64,000 nucleotides of DNA from JACJXF01 sp038316435 (GCA_038316435.1 JBBQAQ010000011.1:1-64000), one strand, 5' to 3'; positions 17,684-25,995 are shown, counted from the stretch's first letter. Notes: a model not told the origin generated them from the letters alone. A program made the numbers and translations.

Positions 17684-19027
17684 CTATATTCGTGATTTAA
17701 TCTTTTTTGTATCCTCTTCGAATCCTGGCTTTTCTAATAGTGCAAACATATTTTTCTTATACGCTTCCACTCCTGGTTGATTAAATGGATTAACATTCAG
17801 AAGATACCCACTTATTCCGCAAGCTATTTCAAAGAAATATACCAGTTGTCCAAGATTGTATTCAGATATTTTATCAATTACAATCCGGATATTGGGAACA
17901 CCACCATCAACATGTGCCAACATAGTACCTAACTCAGCCATTTTATTCACTGCATCAACTCTTTTACTCGAAATGTAATTCAATTGGTCGAAATCATCTT
18001 TATCAGAAGGAATAACTAGCTTACTATCAGCATTTTCAACGGAAATAACTGTTTCAAAGATAAGTCTTTCACCTTCTTGGATATATTGTCCCATAGAATG
18101 TAGATCGGCTGTGAAATTTACGCTTGCAGGGAAAATGCCTTTCCCGTCCTTTCCTTCACTTTCTCCATAGAGTTGTTTCCACCACTCAGAGAAATACAAA
18201 AGCTTATTATTGAAGTTAGCAAGGATTTCAATTTTTTTTCCTTTATGGTATAGTGCATCGCGGGTTGCAGCATATATTGCGGCAGGATTTTTTAGGAATG
18301 CAACATCAGGGGATGTGCCTTTTTCCATAGCTACTGCGCCTGCAATAAACTCGCGAATATTAAAACCAGCTACTGCAATTGGTAAAAGGCCAACAGGTGT
18401 CAGCACTGAAAACCTTCCACCTGCATCATCCGGAATAACAAAGGTTTTGTAGCCTTCATTAGTAGCCATTTTACGAAGAGCTCCCTTTGACTCATCAGTA
18501 ATAGCAATAATTCTATCTTTAGCAGTAGCTTTTCCAACCTTCGACTCCAAATGATTTTTCAAGATGCGGAATGCTAATGCTGGTTCTGTTGTTGTGCCGC
18601 TTTTAGAGATGACGGCAATTCCATAGTTTTTGTGCTCGAGTATGGCCAATAATTCTGTGAGGTAATCCTCGCCAATATTCTGTCCTGCGAAAACTATCTG
18701 TGGGTTACCAGTTTTCTGCTGCATCCAAACGAAATTATTACTCAATGCATCTATTATGGCTTTAGCACCAAGATAAGAACCACCAATACCAACAACAACA
18801 AGTACATCAATACTTTTTCTGAGCTTTTCTGATGTCTTTTCTATATCCGTAACAAGATCAACAGGAAAAGCAGATGGCAGGTTTAACCAACCTAAAAAAT
18901 CATTTCCCTCACCGGATTTATTGTAAAGTTTTTTTAATTGTTCTTTAACCCTTGGCTCAGCAGCATTAATTACTGACTCAGGAACGAAACTGAAAACTTT
19001 TGAAATGTCTAATTTTAAATTGTTCAT
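17684..19027 (-). CDS. pgi: Glucose-6-phosphate isomerase
   Basis: Pgi interconverts glucose-6-phosphate and fructose-6-phosphate in glycolysis and gluconeogenesis. The SIS-domain signatures GIGGSYLGAKA and SKSGTTTEPA are present, as is the C-terminal phosphohexose-isomerase region (EYNLGQLVYFFEIACG). I chose the ATG at 19025-19027 (MNNLKLDISK), since homologues start here; the frame extends 23 codons further upstream but that part is not protein-like. The 447-residue length is that of the short Firmicutes/Bacteroidota-type enzyme and not the 550-residue E. coli type. It is monocistronic. Confidence 0.95.
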   Translation of the reverse strand: MNNLKLDISKVFSFVPESVINAAEPRVKEQLKKLYNKSGEGNDFLGWLNLPSAFPVDLVTDIEKTSEKLRKSIDVLVVVGIGGSYLGAKAIIDALSNNFVWMQQKTGNPQIVFAGQNIGEDYLTELLAILEHKNYGIAVISKSGTTTEPALAFRILKNHLESKVGKATAKDRIIAITDESKGALRKMATNEGYKTFVIPDDAGGRFSVLTPVGLLPIAVAGFNIREFIAGAVAMEKGTSPDVAFLKNPAAIYAATRDALYHKGKKIEILANFNNKLLYFSEWWKQLYGESEGKDGKGIFPASVNFTADLHSMGQYIQEGERLIFETVISVENADSKLVIPSDKDDFDQLNYISSKRVDAVNKMAELGTMLAHVDGGVPNIRIVIDKISEYNLGQLVYFFEIACGISGYLLNVNPFNQPGVEAYKKNMFALLEKPGFEEDTKKIKSRI

Positions 19028-19203
19028 AGTATATATGTTAAGAAATAATTTGTTCAATAGGTAATAGAAACAGTCTTTCCCAAAGGAACAATGCAATATT
19101 CTTCAGGTTGAAACCGGAATGCAAAAATAGGAAGATTTATCCAAAATCAACGGAGGAAAAGAAAATATTGCTTGAAGGAACAAGTAAGAAATTGCAATCA
19201 AAG

Positions 19204-19237
19204 GCAGTAGAAAAAGTCTTCATGTTTTTTCTACTGC
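19204..19237 (-). terminator. Hairpin between the DUF6340-like gene and pgi
   Basis: Arms 19204-19215 (GCAGTAGAAAAA) and 19226-19237 are perfect 12-bp complements around a 10-base loop, 47 bases downstream of the stop of the minus-strand gene at 19284. No long T-run follows on the minus strand, so it is a weak intrinsic terminator or a transcript-stabilising 3' hairpin. Confidence 0.55.
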
Positions 19238-19283
19238 AAACAAATGATGAGGATACAGAGAGATTAATCTCAAGAAGGAATAT

Positions 19284-20252
19284 TTAATTTCCATCCTGAT
19301 TTTTAAGGATATTCTGCTCTGTAATTCTTTCACCTAAAAGATAGGCGTAATTACGAGAGTCTTTGTTATTATATTTTCCCCAGGCTGCCTGAGCCCATTT
19401 TTTAGCTTCATCAAGGTCGCCTTTTATTTCATAAACAACAGCCAAGTTATGAGCAGCTCTTCCTTTTGCTTTACGTTTTCCGGAATCAACAGCAGCAGTA
19501 AGCATTTCAATTGCTGCCGGCCAATCATTCACTTCCATCATCCTGGCGCCGGCTTTCAGATTCTGGTCGTGTTTTCCCTTTCTGTAATATTCCCTTACAA
19601 CTGTGTACCAGGAAGGAGCGATTCTCTGTCCATACATGTAACCTGCATCATAACTTGCCTGCCTGATTGCCTTAGTTTTTTCAATAACCCTGTTAATTGC
19701 GCCTGCAAGTGAATTTACCTGACCTCCCCATGCCATTTCATGTCTGAACTGATGTTGATCGTAGATTGATTGCTGGCTGGGATCATACAAGCGAAACCCA
19801 ATAGAAACAAACACCATACTGGTTGGGATAATATAGTCGCTATCGAATAATTCAAGGCTTATTATTGCATCTACCTTGTATTCGGCACAAAGATTATCAA
19901 TTTCATTCCAATTGAGTGGTTTTGGAAACTCATTTACGCCACCTTCCTTAAGAAGATTTTTTTCAGTTCTGACAATTGTAAAACGGCCTGAATTCAGCAG
20001 CATATCAATTGCCCCATCAATAGCATATTGAGAAGCAATTTTATCTTCACCAAATAATTCTCCTGTTAGCCCTTCTTCAATAATATTCCGGGATGCTTTA
20101 GATTGCACCGAATGGTCAATAATTGCGATTGATTGAATATTGGCAGGAATATCAATATAAGATGGCCTTCTGGCTTGAAACCGGATATCAGATGCTGATG
20201 TGGAAACTATAGCCGAAAAAAGAATAGAAAAAAGGACAAAAAGTTTTTTCAT
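19284..20252 (-). CDS. Secreted DUF6340-like protein with a C-terminal TPR-like region
   Basis: I start at the ATG at 20250-20252 (MKKLFVLFSILFSAIVSTSA), which gives a clear signal peptide; the frame continues upstream for 34 codons that lie in an inverted repeat and are unlikely to be translated. The mature protein has an N-terminal alpha/beta part (SIAIIDHSVQSKASRN, DAIISLELFDSDY) resembling the DUF6340 family of Bacteroidota, and C-terminal TPR-like helices (about 235-310, RAAHNLAVVYEIKGDLDEAK). It probably sits in the periplasm or at the outer membrane. Function unknown. It forms no operon. Confidence 0.7.
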   Translation of the reverse strand: MKKLFVLFSILFSAIVSTSASDIRFQARRPSYIDIPANIQSIAIIDHSVQSKASRNIIEEGLTGELFGEDKIASQYAIDGAIDMLLNSGRFTIVRTEKNLLKEGGVNEFPKPLNWNEIDNLCAEYKVDAIISLELFDSDYIIPTSMVFVSIGFRLYDPSQQSIYDQHQFRHEMAWGGQVNSLAGAINRVIEKTKAIRQASYDAGYMYGQRIAPSWYTVVREYYRKGKHDQNLKAGARMMEVNDWPAAIEMLTAAVDSGKRKAKGRAAHNLAVVYEIKGDLDEAKKWAQAAWGKYNNKDSRNYAYLLGERITEQNILKNQDGN

Positions 20253-20285
20253 CTGTATAGATTTTATTTTATTGGTCAGTTGGAA

Positions 20286-20348
20286 CCCACATGTTGGTGA
20301 ATTATATTTCTTGATTTCGGGTGGATTATGTTTTTCGAAACATGTGGG
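20286..20348. repeat. Inverted repeat upstream of the DUF6340-like gene
   Basis: CCCACATGTT (20286-20295) and its complement AACATGTGGG (20339-20348) are perfect 10-bp arms 43 bases apart, beginning 33 bases upstream of the start codon at 20252. They may be an operator, a folded leader or a small remnant of a miniature element. Confidence 0.45.
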
Positions 20349-20467
20349 CTTCATGATGCAAATTTTATCATTCCAAAACTACAAATTCAATGCCATTAAA
20401 CAAATTGTATATTTTAGTACCTTAGTCCTGAATTTATCTAACCTGTTTCGAATTAAAATCATTTTAC

Positions 20468-20824
20468 ATGAGAACACTTTTTTTAAACAAAAATCTTTGG
20501 TTTCTTTTAGGGATATTTTTCCTCATAATCCTCACGGGATGTGCGAAAAATGAAGCTGTTGAGGAATGTCTTACCGGATACGAATACGGTTTTTTCGGTG
20601 GATTGTGGCATGGATTTATTGCTCCCTTCGACTTTATTGCAATGCTTTTTAATGATGAAATAACCATGTACGCTCAGAATAATAACGGTGGATTGTATGC
20701 ATTGGGTTTTCTGCTTGGTAGTGGTGGATGGGGATTCTTTGGTAGCAAAGGAGCAAAAAGGGTTGGCAGAAATAGGGTAACAGTGCAAAAGGAAACTTTT
20801 GAAGAGGCTAAAATTATTGAATAA
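20468..20824 (+). CDS. Small lipoprotein with conserved Gly/Trp/Phe-rich core
   Basis: The 118-residue protein has a positively charged N-terminus, a hydrophobic segment and a lipobox LTGC near residue 25, so it should be a lipoprotein. The mature part is dominated by GFFGGLWHGFIAPFDFIAML and NNNGGLYALGFLLGSGGWG; I recall similar short proteins with a GLWHG-type core in many bacteria, without an assigned function. The glycine- and aromatic-rich central part may dip into a membrane. It is divergent from the DUF6340-like gene and 68 bases upstream of a hydrolase gene. Confidence 0.65.
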   Translation: MRTLFLNKNLWFLLGIFFLIILTGCAKNEAVEECLTGYEYGFFGGLWHGFIAPFDFIAMLFNDEITMYAQNNNGGLYALGFLLGSGGWGFFGSKGAKRVGRNRVTVQKETFEEAKIIE

Positions 20825-20892
20825 ACACAAATAAATAATAGATATTCCGCTAAGGAGCCTATTACCTAAGTCTGGAATTTAATTTTTTTTTA

Positions 20893-21747
20893 ATGTATAA
20901 GACAATGAAAATCAATATGGTTTTAGTTCTTCTTTTATTTTCCTCATCCATGTATTCACAAAGTAATGATTTTATCACTTTATGGCCAGGGAAAGTACCC
21001 GGGGAAATAAAAGGAAAACAGCCTCCTGTTATTGAAGAGGAGAAGAGTGATATTGTATGCATAAAAGAAATAACTGATCCTAAACTTGAAGTTTTTCTCC
21101 CAGCTCCAGAAAAAAGTAACGGTTCTGCAATTATTATTTGCCCCGGGGGAGGTTACAATATTCTTGCATATGATAAGGAGGGAACCGAGATTGCACAGTG
21201 GCTTACTAAACTTGGATATACTGCATTTGTTTTGCAATACAGGATCCCACAGAAAAGAGATGGCGCTCTGCAGGATTTACAGCGTGCCATAAGAGTTGTT
21301 CGAAGCAAAGTGAATGTCTGGGGAATTAATCAGGATAAGATCGGCGTAATGGGCTTTTCAGCCGGAGGTAGCCTTAGTGCAAGAGCAAGCTGTCTTTATA
21401 ATACTGTGACTTATGTGCATGTTGACGATGCTGATAAACTTTCATGCAGACCTGATTTCACCATTCTAATCTATCCTGCTTATCTTGATCAGGGTCCTGA
21501 TCGTGGCCTCACACCTGAGCTGGTAATTGGAATGGACGTGCCACCGGTTTTTATTTTCCAGACAGCAGATGACGTTTATGGAAACAGTGCTCTTGTAATG
21601 GCAGGAGCACTTAGAGATGCAGGCTTGTCGGTTGAATTACACCTTCTTCCCAACGGAGGGCACGGTTACGGACTCAGACCGGGAACAAATGCAGGCGAAA
21701 TCTGGCCGGTTTTGACAGAGAATTGGCTGAAAAGAACTTTAAAGTAA
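20893..21747 (+). CDS. Secreted alpha/beta hydrolase, acetylxylan-esterase-like
   Basis: The 284-residue protein has a signal peptide (KINMVLVLLLFSSSMYSQ) and an alpha/beta-hydrolase domain. The oxyanion region is CPGGGYNILAYDKEG, the nucleophile elbow GFSAGG, the acid lies in TADDVYGNS, and the His in NGGHGYGL. This arrangement matches secreted esterases (BD-FAE/acetylxylan esterase-like), which remove acyl groups from plant polysaccharides. The genuine substrate cannot be told. A second ATG at 20905 is an equally good start. It may act along with the GH9 cellulase further downstream, though they are not in one operon. Confidence 0.82.
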   Translation: MYKTMKINMVLVLLLFSSSMYSQSNDFITLWPGKVPGEIKGKQPPVIEEEKSDIVCIKEITDPKLEVFLPAPEKSNGSAIIICPGGGYNILAYDKEGTEIAQWLTKLGYTAFVLQYRIPQKRDGALQDLQRAIRVVRSKVNVWGINQDKIGVMGFSAGGSLSARASCLYNTVTYVHVDDADKLSCRPDFTILIYPAYLDQGPDRGLTPELVIGMDVPPVFIFQTADDVYGNSALVMAGALRDAGLSVELHLLPNGGHGYGLRPGTNAGEIWPVLTENWLKRTLK

Positions 21748-21866
21748 TTCATAAAAAAGTTCTGGAATTTGTTATAATTGAAATTCAGCTTATTTAAAAA
21801 AGTTTATATTTCAGGCTTAAGTCAACGGCATTGTAGCCAATATTTAAAATTTCAGAGTTTTTCTTT

Positions 21867-22718
21867 ATGGTTAAACATTTGAAAAGAAGCATGATGGAAG
21901 AAGAGATAATTGTCAAAACAATTGATATCAGTAAGGCTTTCAAAAGCAGTGAATCGTTGATGGTTCGATCCATTCCGGGTTTTATTGTTCGCGGGATCGA
22001 GAAATTCATCCATCAGGATGACATGAATCTGTCGATTCATAAAAACAGACATCTGACAGGTATTCCGTTTGTTAATGGAATTCTGGATTTGTGGAACGTT
22101 AAGGTTGAAGTTAAAGATGGAGAAAAAATTCCTTCATCAGGGAGATTCGTCTTTGTAGCAAACCACCCCGTAGGAGGGATGGATGCTCTATCATTCCTCA
22201 GTACCATTGGACGTTTTTTCCCCAATGTGATTTCGCCGTCAAACCAGTTATTCAATTATATTCCAAACCTTCATCCAGTAATTCTGGGGGTAAACGTTTT
22301 CGCAATTAACACTAAGGAAACTGCCGATAAGCTCAATCATCTTTTTGAATCGGATGTGCAGATCATGATTTTTCCTGCTGGCGAAGTATCTAGAAGAAAA
22401 AAGGGAATTATATCTGATACGGAATGGCAAAAGACATTTGTAACCAAAGCAATACAGTACAACCGAGATATCATACCTGTTCATATAAGCGGACGAAATT
22501 CCAATTGGTTCTATTTTGTGGCGAATTTCAGAAAATTATTGGGCATTAAATTCTATATCGAAACATTGATGTTACCAAAGGAGATGATGAATCAAAAAAA
22601 TTCAACTTTTACATTTACGGTAGGCGAAGTAATACCCAGTAAGAGTTTCACAAAAGAGAAAACTCAGAAAGAATGGGCGCAGATAATAAAGGAGCGTGTT
22701 TACAATATAGAAAAATAA
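21867..22718 (+). CDS. PlsC-like glycerolipid/aminolipid acyltransferase
   Basis: The 283-residue protein has the acyltransferase block VFVANHPVGGMDALSFL, where the catalytic His and Asp are spaced as HX5D and not HX4D, a variant used by the Bacteroidota branch related to OlsB/lyso-ornithine-lipid and hemolysin-type acyltransferases. A second block is IMIFPAGEVSRR. It probably transfers an acyl chain to a membrane-lipid precursor at the inner face of the inner membrane. Ornithine- or glycine-lipid synthesis is a reasonable guess, not proven; no N-acyltransferase partner lies next to it. The tocopherol-cyclase-like gene follows after 114 bases. Confidence 0.78.
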   Translation: MVKHLKRSMMEEEIIVKTIDISKAFKSSESLMVRSIPGFIVRGIEKFIHQDDMNLSIHKNRHLTGIPFVNGILDLWNVKVEVKDGEKIPSSGRFVFVANHPVGGMDALSFLSTIGRFFPNVISPSNQLFNYIPNLHPVILGVNVFAINTKETADKLNHLFESDVQIMIFPAGEVSRRKKGIISDTEWQKTFVTKAIQYNRDIIPVHISGRNSNWFYFVANFRKLLGIKFYIETLMLPKEMMNQKNSTFTFTVGEVIPSKSFTKEKTQKEWAQIIKERVYNIEK

Positions 22719-22832
22719 TAATGTAGCCTTTTACATCCATCATTCAGATGCTTTAAGGTGATCGGAGAATTTAGTATCCAGCATAAGACAATTTTGTACA
22801 GGAATTGTTATAATGCAATAACCAGTAAAATC

Positions 22833-23801
22833 ATGAAACTTAATATTTACAATCCTCAGGTTTTTCAGGGAAGGCTCAATAGGAGCAATTATTTTGAAGG
22901 CTGGTATTATAAGCACGTTTCGGGTAACCTAGAAGAGGTTTACTCTTTTATTCCTGGTATTTCATTAAACGAGAATAATTCCCATGCATTCATTCAGGTA
23001 ATTAACGGCGTAACTGGGAAAACTGATTATATTTCTTATTCTGTTGACCAGTTTTCAGCAAGTAAGGAAAAATTGTGGGTGAAAATTGGAAAATCAGTTT
23101 TTACAGAAAACTCTATAAAGTTGGATATAGAATCGGAAGGCCTCATTGTAAAAGGGGATCTGGAGTATTCGAATTTGGTCAAATATCCAAAGAAGATCTT
23201 TTCACCTGGAATTATGGGATGGTATTCTTTTATCCCTTTTATGGAATGCAAACATGGAATTGTGTCTGTAAACCATAACGTTAAAGGCAGACTAAGAATT
23301 AATGGAAGGGAAATTAATTTCGATAATGGGAAAGGCTATATCGAAAAAGACTGGGGGACGTCATTTCCTGAGGCGTGGATTTGGATTCAGGCAAATAACT
23401 TTAAAGATCAAAATGTATCCTTTAATTTTTCGGTTGCAAAAATTCCATGGTTTGGAAAGTTCTTTCTAGGGTTTATCGCCTTTTTATATTACAACAATCG
23501 GTTTTATCTATACAGCACTTATAACAATTCAAAAATTACATCGATTTCACAATCAAACGATTCCCTTGAAATCACGTTGAGAAATAGCAATACAATACTT
23601 AAAATTCAAGCTTCCAGAAAAAGTTTCGGCGAACTAATTGCTCCGGTATCAGGTGACATGTCACGAAGAATTAAAGAAAGTGTAGATTCCGAGGTTAAGC
23701 TGGAACTATCTGATTTGAAGGGAAATCTAATATATGCCGATTTTAGTCAAAGAGCAGGACTTGAGATTATTGATAAGATTTTCGATTATCTGAATCGCTG
23801 A
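22833..23801 (+). CDS. Tocopherol-cyclase-family protein
   Basis: I use the ATG at 22833 (MKLNIYNPQVFQGR) as start; a GTG 75 bases upstream is in frame but adds no family-like sequence. The 322-residue protein has the family hallmarks: RSNYFEGWYYKHVSG near the N-terminus, IMGWYSFIPFMECKHG in the middle and GYIEKDWGTSFPEAWIWIQA. Plant and cyanobacterial relatives close the chromanol ring of vitamin E; bacterial members without the rest of that pathway are common and have unknown substrates, perhaps a prenyl quinone or other lipid. The fold is two lipocalin-like beta barrels. It is soluble. Confidence 0.82.
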   Translation: MKLNIYNPQVFQGRLNRSNYFEGWYYKHVSGNLEEVYSFIPGISLNENNSHAFIQVINGVTGKTDYISYSVDQFSASKEKLWVKIGKSVFTENSIKLDIESEGLIVKGDLEYSNLVKYPKKIFSPGIMGWYSFIPFMECKHGIVSVNHNVKGRLRINGREINFDNGKGYIEKDWGTSFPEAWIWIQANNFKDQNVSFNFSVAKIPWFGKFFLGFIAFLYYNNRFYLYSTYNNSKITSISQSNDSLEITLRNSNTILKIQASRKSFGELIAPVSGDMSRRIKESVDSEVKLELSDLKGNLIYADFSQRAGLEIIDKIFDYLNR

Positions 23802-23831
23802 TTTTGTATGTTCCTTTTTGCAAGGTATAAA

Positions 23832-24482
23832 TTAGGCCTTAATTTTCTTTTTGGAGCCTGGAGTATACAGCCCGGCAGGATTGGATCCCGTCATTGATGA
23901 TTCAAGAAGCAAAGGGGTAGCTTTTTCAAGGTCTTTAATCTGTTTTGAATCTACCAGAGGGAAATGTTTTACTTTATCGAGATAGTATCCGATATCTTCA
24001 AGATCTTTTTCAGTTGTTCTCCAATTCACGTTATTGAAACGTGAAAGGTTGTGAGGTAATGAATATGCACGTAAAGACTTATCTCCAATGGTATTAAAAT
24101 AGAAATCGAAATAAGACATTGCCAATTCTCTTAGGTTTCTGTAAACCGGTTCCCGATATCTAAGAGTTGTAAAGTTTGATTTTGCAATTGCTCCCCAAAA
24201 TCCATTTACTTTAAAAATGGCAATTACATGATCGTCATCGTCGTGTGCTTGTAAATCGAGCACAAGTGGAAGCATACCAAGATTTTCCAGACATGCGGCA
24301 GCAAAAAGTGCTCCTTCCAGACAATGAGTTCGTTTGTGTTCAAGAACGAATCTTGGAGACCGAGTTTCTTCCGTGGAGTTATAATCGCATTTATCCAGGA
24401 ACTGTTGAATTTTAAATGGAGTATTTATTTCTTTGAAAAGGTCTTTCTCCTTTGCGGTCCAGTGTGAAGATTTATCGGGCAT
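23832..24482 (-). CDS. Transglutaminase-like fold protein
   Basis: The 216-residue protein has a central block THCLEGALFAAACLENLG (about 52-69) followed by DDHVIAIFKVNGFWGAIAKSN (about 82-102). A Cys at the start of a helix, then a His in a beta strand and a polar residue shortly after is the layout of the transglutaminase/papain-like catalytic core. No signal peptide is seen. It may be a cysteine protease or an amide-forming enzyme, or an inactive relative; I do not recognise a named family. It is convergent with the tocopherol-cyclase-like gene and lies 51 bases downstream of upp on the same strand side. Confidence 0.6.
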   Translation of the reverse strand: MPDKSSHWTAKEKDLFKEINTPFKIQQFLDKCDYNSTEETRSPRFVLEHKRTHCLEGALFAAACLENLGMLPLVLDLQAHDDDDHVIAIFKVNGFWGAIAKSNFTTLRYREPVYRNLRELAMSYFDFYFNTIGDKSLRAYSLPHNLSRFNNVNWRTTEKDLEDIGYYLDKVKHFPLVDSKQIKDLEKATPLLLESSMTGSNPAGLYTPGSKKKIKA

Positions 24483-24533
24483 AATTCTTTAATAAAGACT
24501 AAATAATTTATAATACTAATCGGGTTCGAAACT

Positions 24534-25154
24534 TTATTTCGTTCCAAACAATCTGTCTCCTGCATCACCTAATCCCGGTACAATATATCCATTTTCATTC
24601 AGCTTCTCATCGAGAGCAGAGATGTAAATACTAACATCCGGATGATCCGTTTCAATTCGTTTAACGCCTTCAGGAGCTCCAACAATACAAACCAACTTAA
24701 TTGTTTTTGCACCTGCAGCTTTCACCATATTTATTGCAACACTTGCACTGCCTCCGGTTGCAAGCATCGGGTCAAGAATCATTACAACAGCATGCGGAAG
24801 ATTAGACGGAAACTTGGCATAATAACTCATTGGCTGAAGCGTTTCATGATCACGGTATAATCCAATATGACCAACTTTAGCAGTAGGTATAAGGTTAGTG
24901 ATACCATCTACCATGCCTAATCCGGCTCGCAGAACAGGAACCAATACAATATCAACAGCAAGTTCATGAGTTGTTGTTTTGCAGATAGGAGTTTCTATTG
25001 TCACCTTTTTTAAGGGGATGTCGCGAGTAATTTCATAAGCCATAAGCCCGGCAATTTCGTCAAGTGTTTCGCGAAAATCCTTGGTGCCGGTCTCTTTCCG
25101 GCGCATTTGTGTAATCTTGTGTGTAATCAGCGGGTGAGAAATAACTGTGAGCAT
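24534..25154 (-). CDS. upp: Uracil phosphoribosyltransferase
   Basis: Upp salvages uracil to UMP with PRPP. The core motifs are VPVLRAGLGMVDG and the PRPP loop ILDPMLATGGSA (about 125-136), with the uracil-binding NGYIVPGLGDAGDR at the C-terminus. I choose the ATG at 25152-25154 (MLTVISHPLITHK) because the family begins with this segment; the open frame starts 16 codons earlier, inside the end of the upstream small gene. It begins 7 bases after that gene, so both are likely one transcript from the promoter at about 25395-25425. Confidence 0.95.
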   Translation of the reverse strand: MLTVISHPLITHKITQMRRKETGTKDFRETLDEIAGLMAYEITRDIPLKKVTIETPICKTTTHELAVDIVLVPVLRAGLGMVDGITNLIPTAKVGHIGLYRDHETLQPMSYYAKFPSNLPHAVVMILDPMLATGGSASVAINMVKAAGAKTIKLVCIVGAPEGVKRIETDHPDVSIYISALDEKLNENGYIVPGLGDAGDRLFGTK

Positions 25155-25161
25155 GTGATTT

Positions 25162-25380
25162 CTATTTTTGCAAATGATTAATTTCTGCAAGATATCTATC
25201 ACGAATGGTTTTTATGCGTTCAGGATCATTTTTTTTGTCGTAAATCCTCACAATATCAACCAATCCTTCTATTTTCCAGATAATACCTAATGCAGCATCA
25301 AATAGATTTGTAGTTAGTGAAATAACCCTTTCTTCTTTAATTATTAAGCCACGAGTTTCAATGATTCTTTGTGTTTCCAT
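25162..25380 (-). CDS. Small unrecognised protein upstream of upp
   Basis: The 72-residue product (METQRIIETRGLIIKE...) is predicted to be helical, with charged ends and a central hydrophobic part (FDAALGIIWKIEGLVDIVRIYD). There is no signal peptide. It is translated just ahead of upp (7-base gap) and appears to be the first gene of a two-gene transcript. A promoter with a striking inverted repeat lies directly upstream. No family is recognised. A role in nucleotide salvage or its control is only suggested by position. Confidence 0.65.
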   Translation of the reverse strand: METQRIIETRGLIIKEERVISLTTNLFDAALGIIWKIEGLVDIVRIYDKKNDPERIKTIRDRYLAEINHLQK

Positions 25381-25394
25381 GATAAAGATTTTTA

Positions 25395-25444
25395 AAAAGT
25401 TACAAAATCACAATGTGAATGTCAAGTTTTCACATTGCAACTTT
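25395..25444 (-). promoter_or_regulatory. Promoter overlapped by nested inverted repeat (operator candidate)
   Basis: Read on the minus strand there is a TTGACA (25420-25425) and, 17 bases on, TAACTTTT (25395-25402), close to the -33 and -7 elements of Bacteroidota promoters. A perfect 9-bp inverted repeat, CAATGTGAA (25411-25419) and TTCACATTG (25429-25437), flanks the TTGACA, and an outer pair, AAAGTT/AACTTT (25396-25401, 25439-25444), extends the symmetry. This is what a repressor site placed on a promoter looks like. It controls the 72-residue gene and upp. Confidence 0.55.
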
Positions 25445-25563
25445 TTGTAAAGGCAAACATAAAAAATAGTTGTAATAAGCAGGTATACAATAGGTAACGA
25501 ATTAGTTTGGCGAATTTCTGAGGTTGAGAAATGTGTTGTAAACCATAGAATTTCTAATTACCA

Positions 25564-25593
25564 TTCAATTTTATTCTTTTCAATAAAATTGAA
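25564..25593. repeat. Perfect 12-bp hairpin in the divergent intergenic region
   Basis: TTCAATTTTATT (25564-25575) and AATAAAATTGAA (25582-25593) are exact complements around a 6-base loop. No T-run follows on the plus strand. It lies 65 bases upstream of the DUF2934 gene, so an operator, a leader hairpin or a terminator of an upstream antisense transcript are all possible. Confidence 0.5.
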
Positions 25594-25658
25594 GCGCTGA
25601 AGGTTGTATTATGTTAATAAATGGAGTAATTTTATTATGAATTTAAATGTTTATAGTT

Positions 25659-25961
25659 ATGGCAAAGAAAACAGTAAAAACAGTGGCTCCTGAAAAAGCA
25701 AAAAAAGTTGCGCCTGTCGCAAAAAAACCTGTAGTTAAAAAAGAAACAAGCAGTAAAAAAGAGCTTGATAATGAAGCTATTCGTAAAAAAGCTGAAGAAA
25801 TCTACAAAGCAAGGATAGCAAAAGGTGAACACGGAACGGCAGAAGGTGATTGGCATCTTGCTGAGGAGCTATTATCAGGTAAAACAGTAAAAAAGGAAGT
25901 TGTTAAGAAACCAGTTGCCAAAAAGCCAGAGGTTAAGAAACCAGCTTTAAAGAAAAAGTAA
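25659..25961 (+). CDS. DUF2934 protein with lysine-rich histone-like tails
   Basis: I start at the ATG at 25659 (MAKKTVKTVAPEK). The 100-residue protein has a basic Lys/Ala/Pro/Val-rich N-terminal tail, a central helical block (about 37-75, IRKKAEEIYKARIAKGEHG then GDWHLAEELLSG) that matches DUF2934, and a second basic tail of KKPxVKK-type repeats. Such tails resemble histone-H1-like bacterial proteins and suggest nucleic-acid binding. The central block is small and acidic by contrast. No neighbour explains its role. A hairpin terminator follows directly after the stop. Confidence 0.75.
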   Translation: MAKKTVKTVAPEKAKKVAPVAKKPVVKKETSSKKELDNEAIRKKAEEIYKARIAKGEHGTAEGDWHLAEELLSGKTVKKEVVKKPVAKKPEVKKPALKKK

Positions 25962-25995
25962 AATCCTTACTTAATTATATTTGATGAGGATTTTT
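25960..25995 (+). terminator. Terminator of the DUF2934 gene
   Basis: AAAATCCT (25960-25967) pairs with AGGATTTT (25987-25994), an 8-bp stem with a 19-base loop, followed by further T. It overlaps the stop codon region and is a plausible short rho-independent terminator. Confidence 0.55.
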
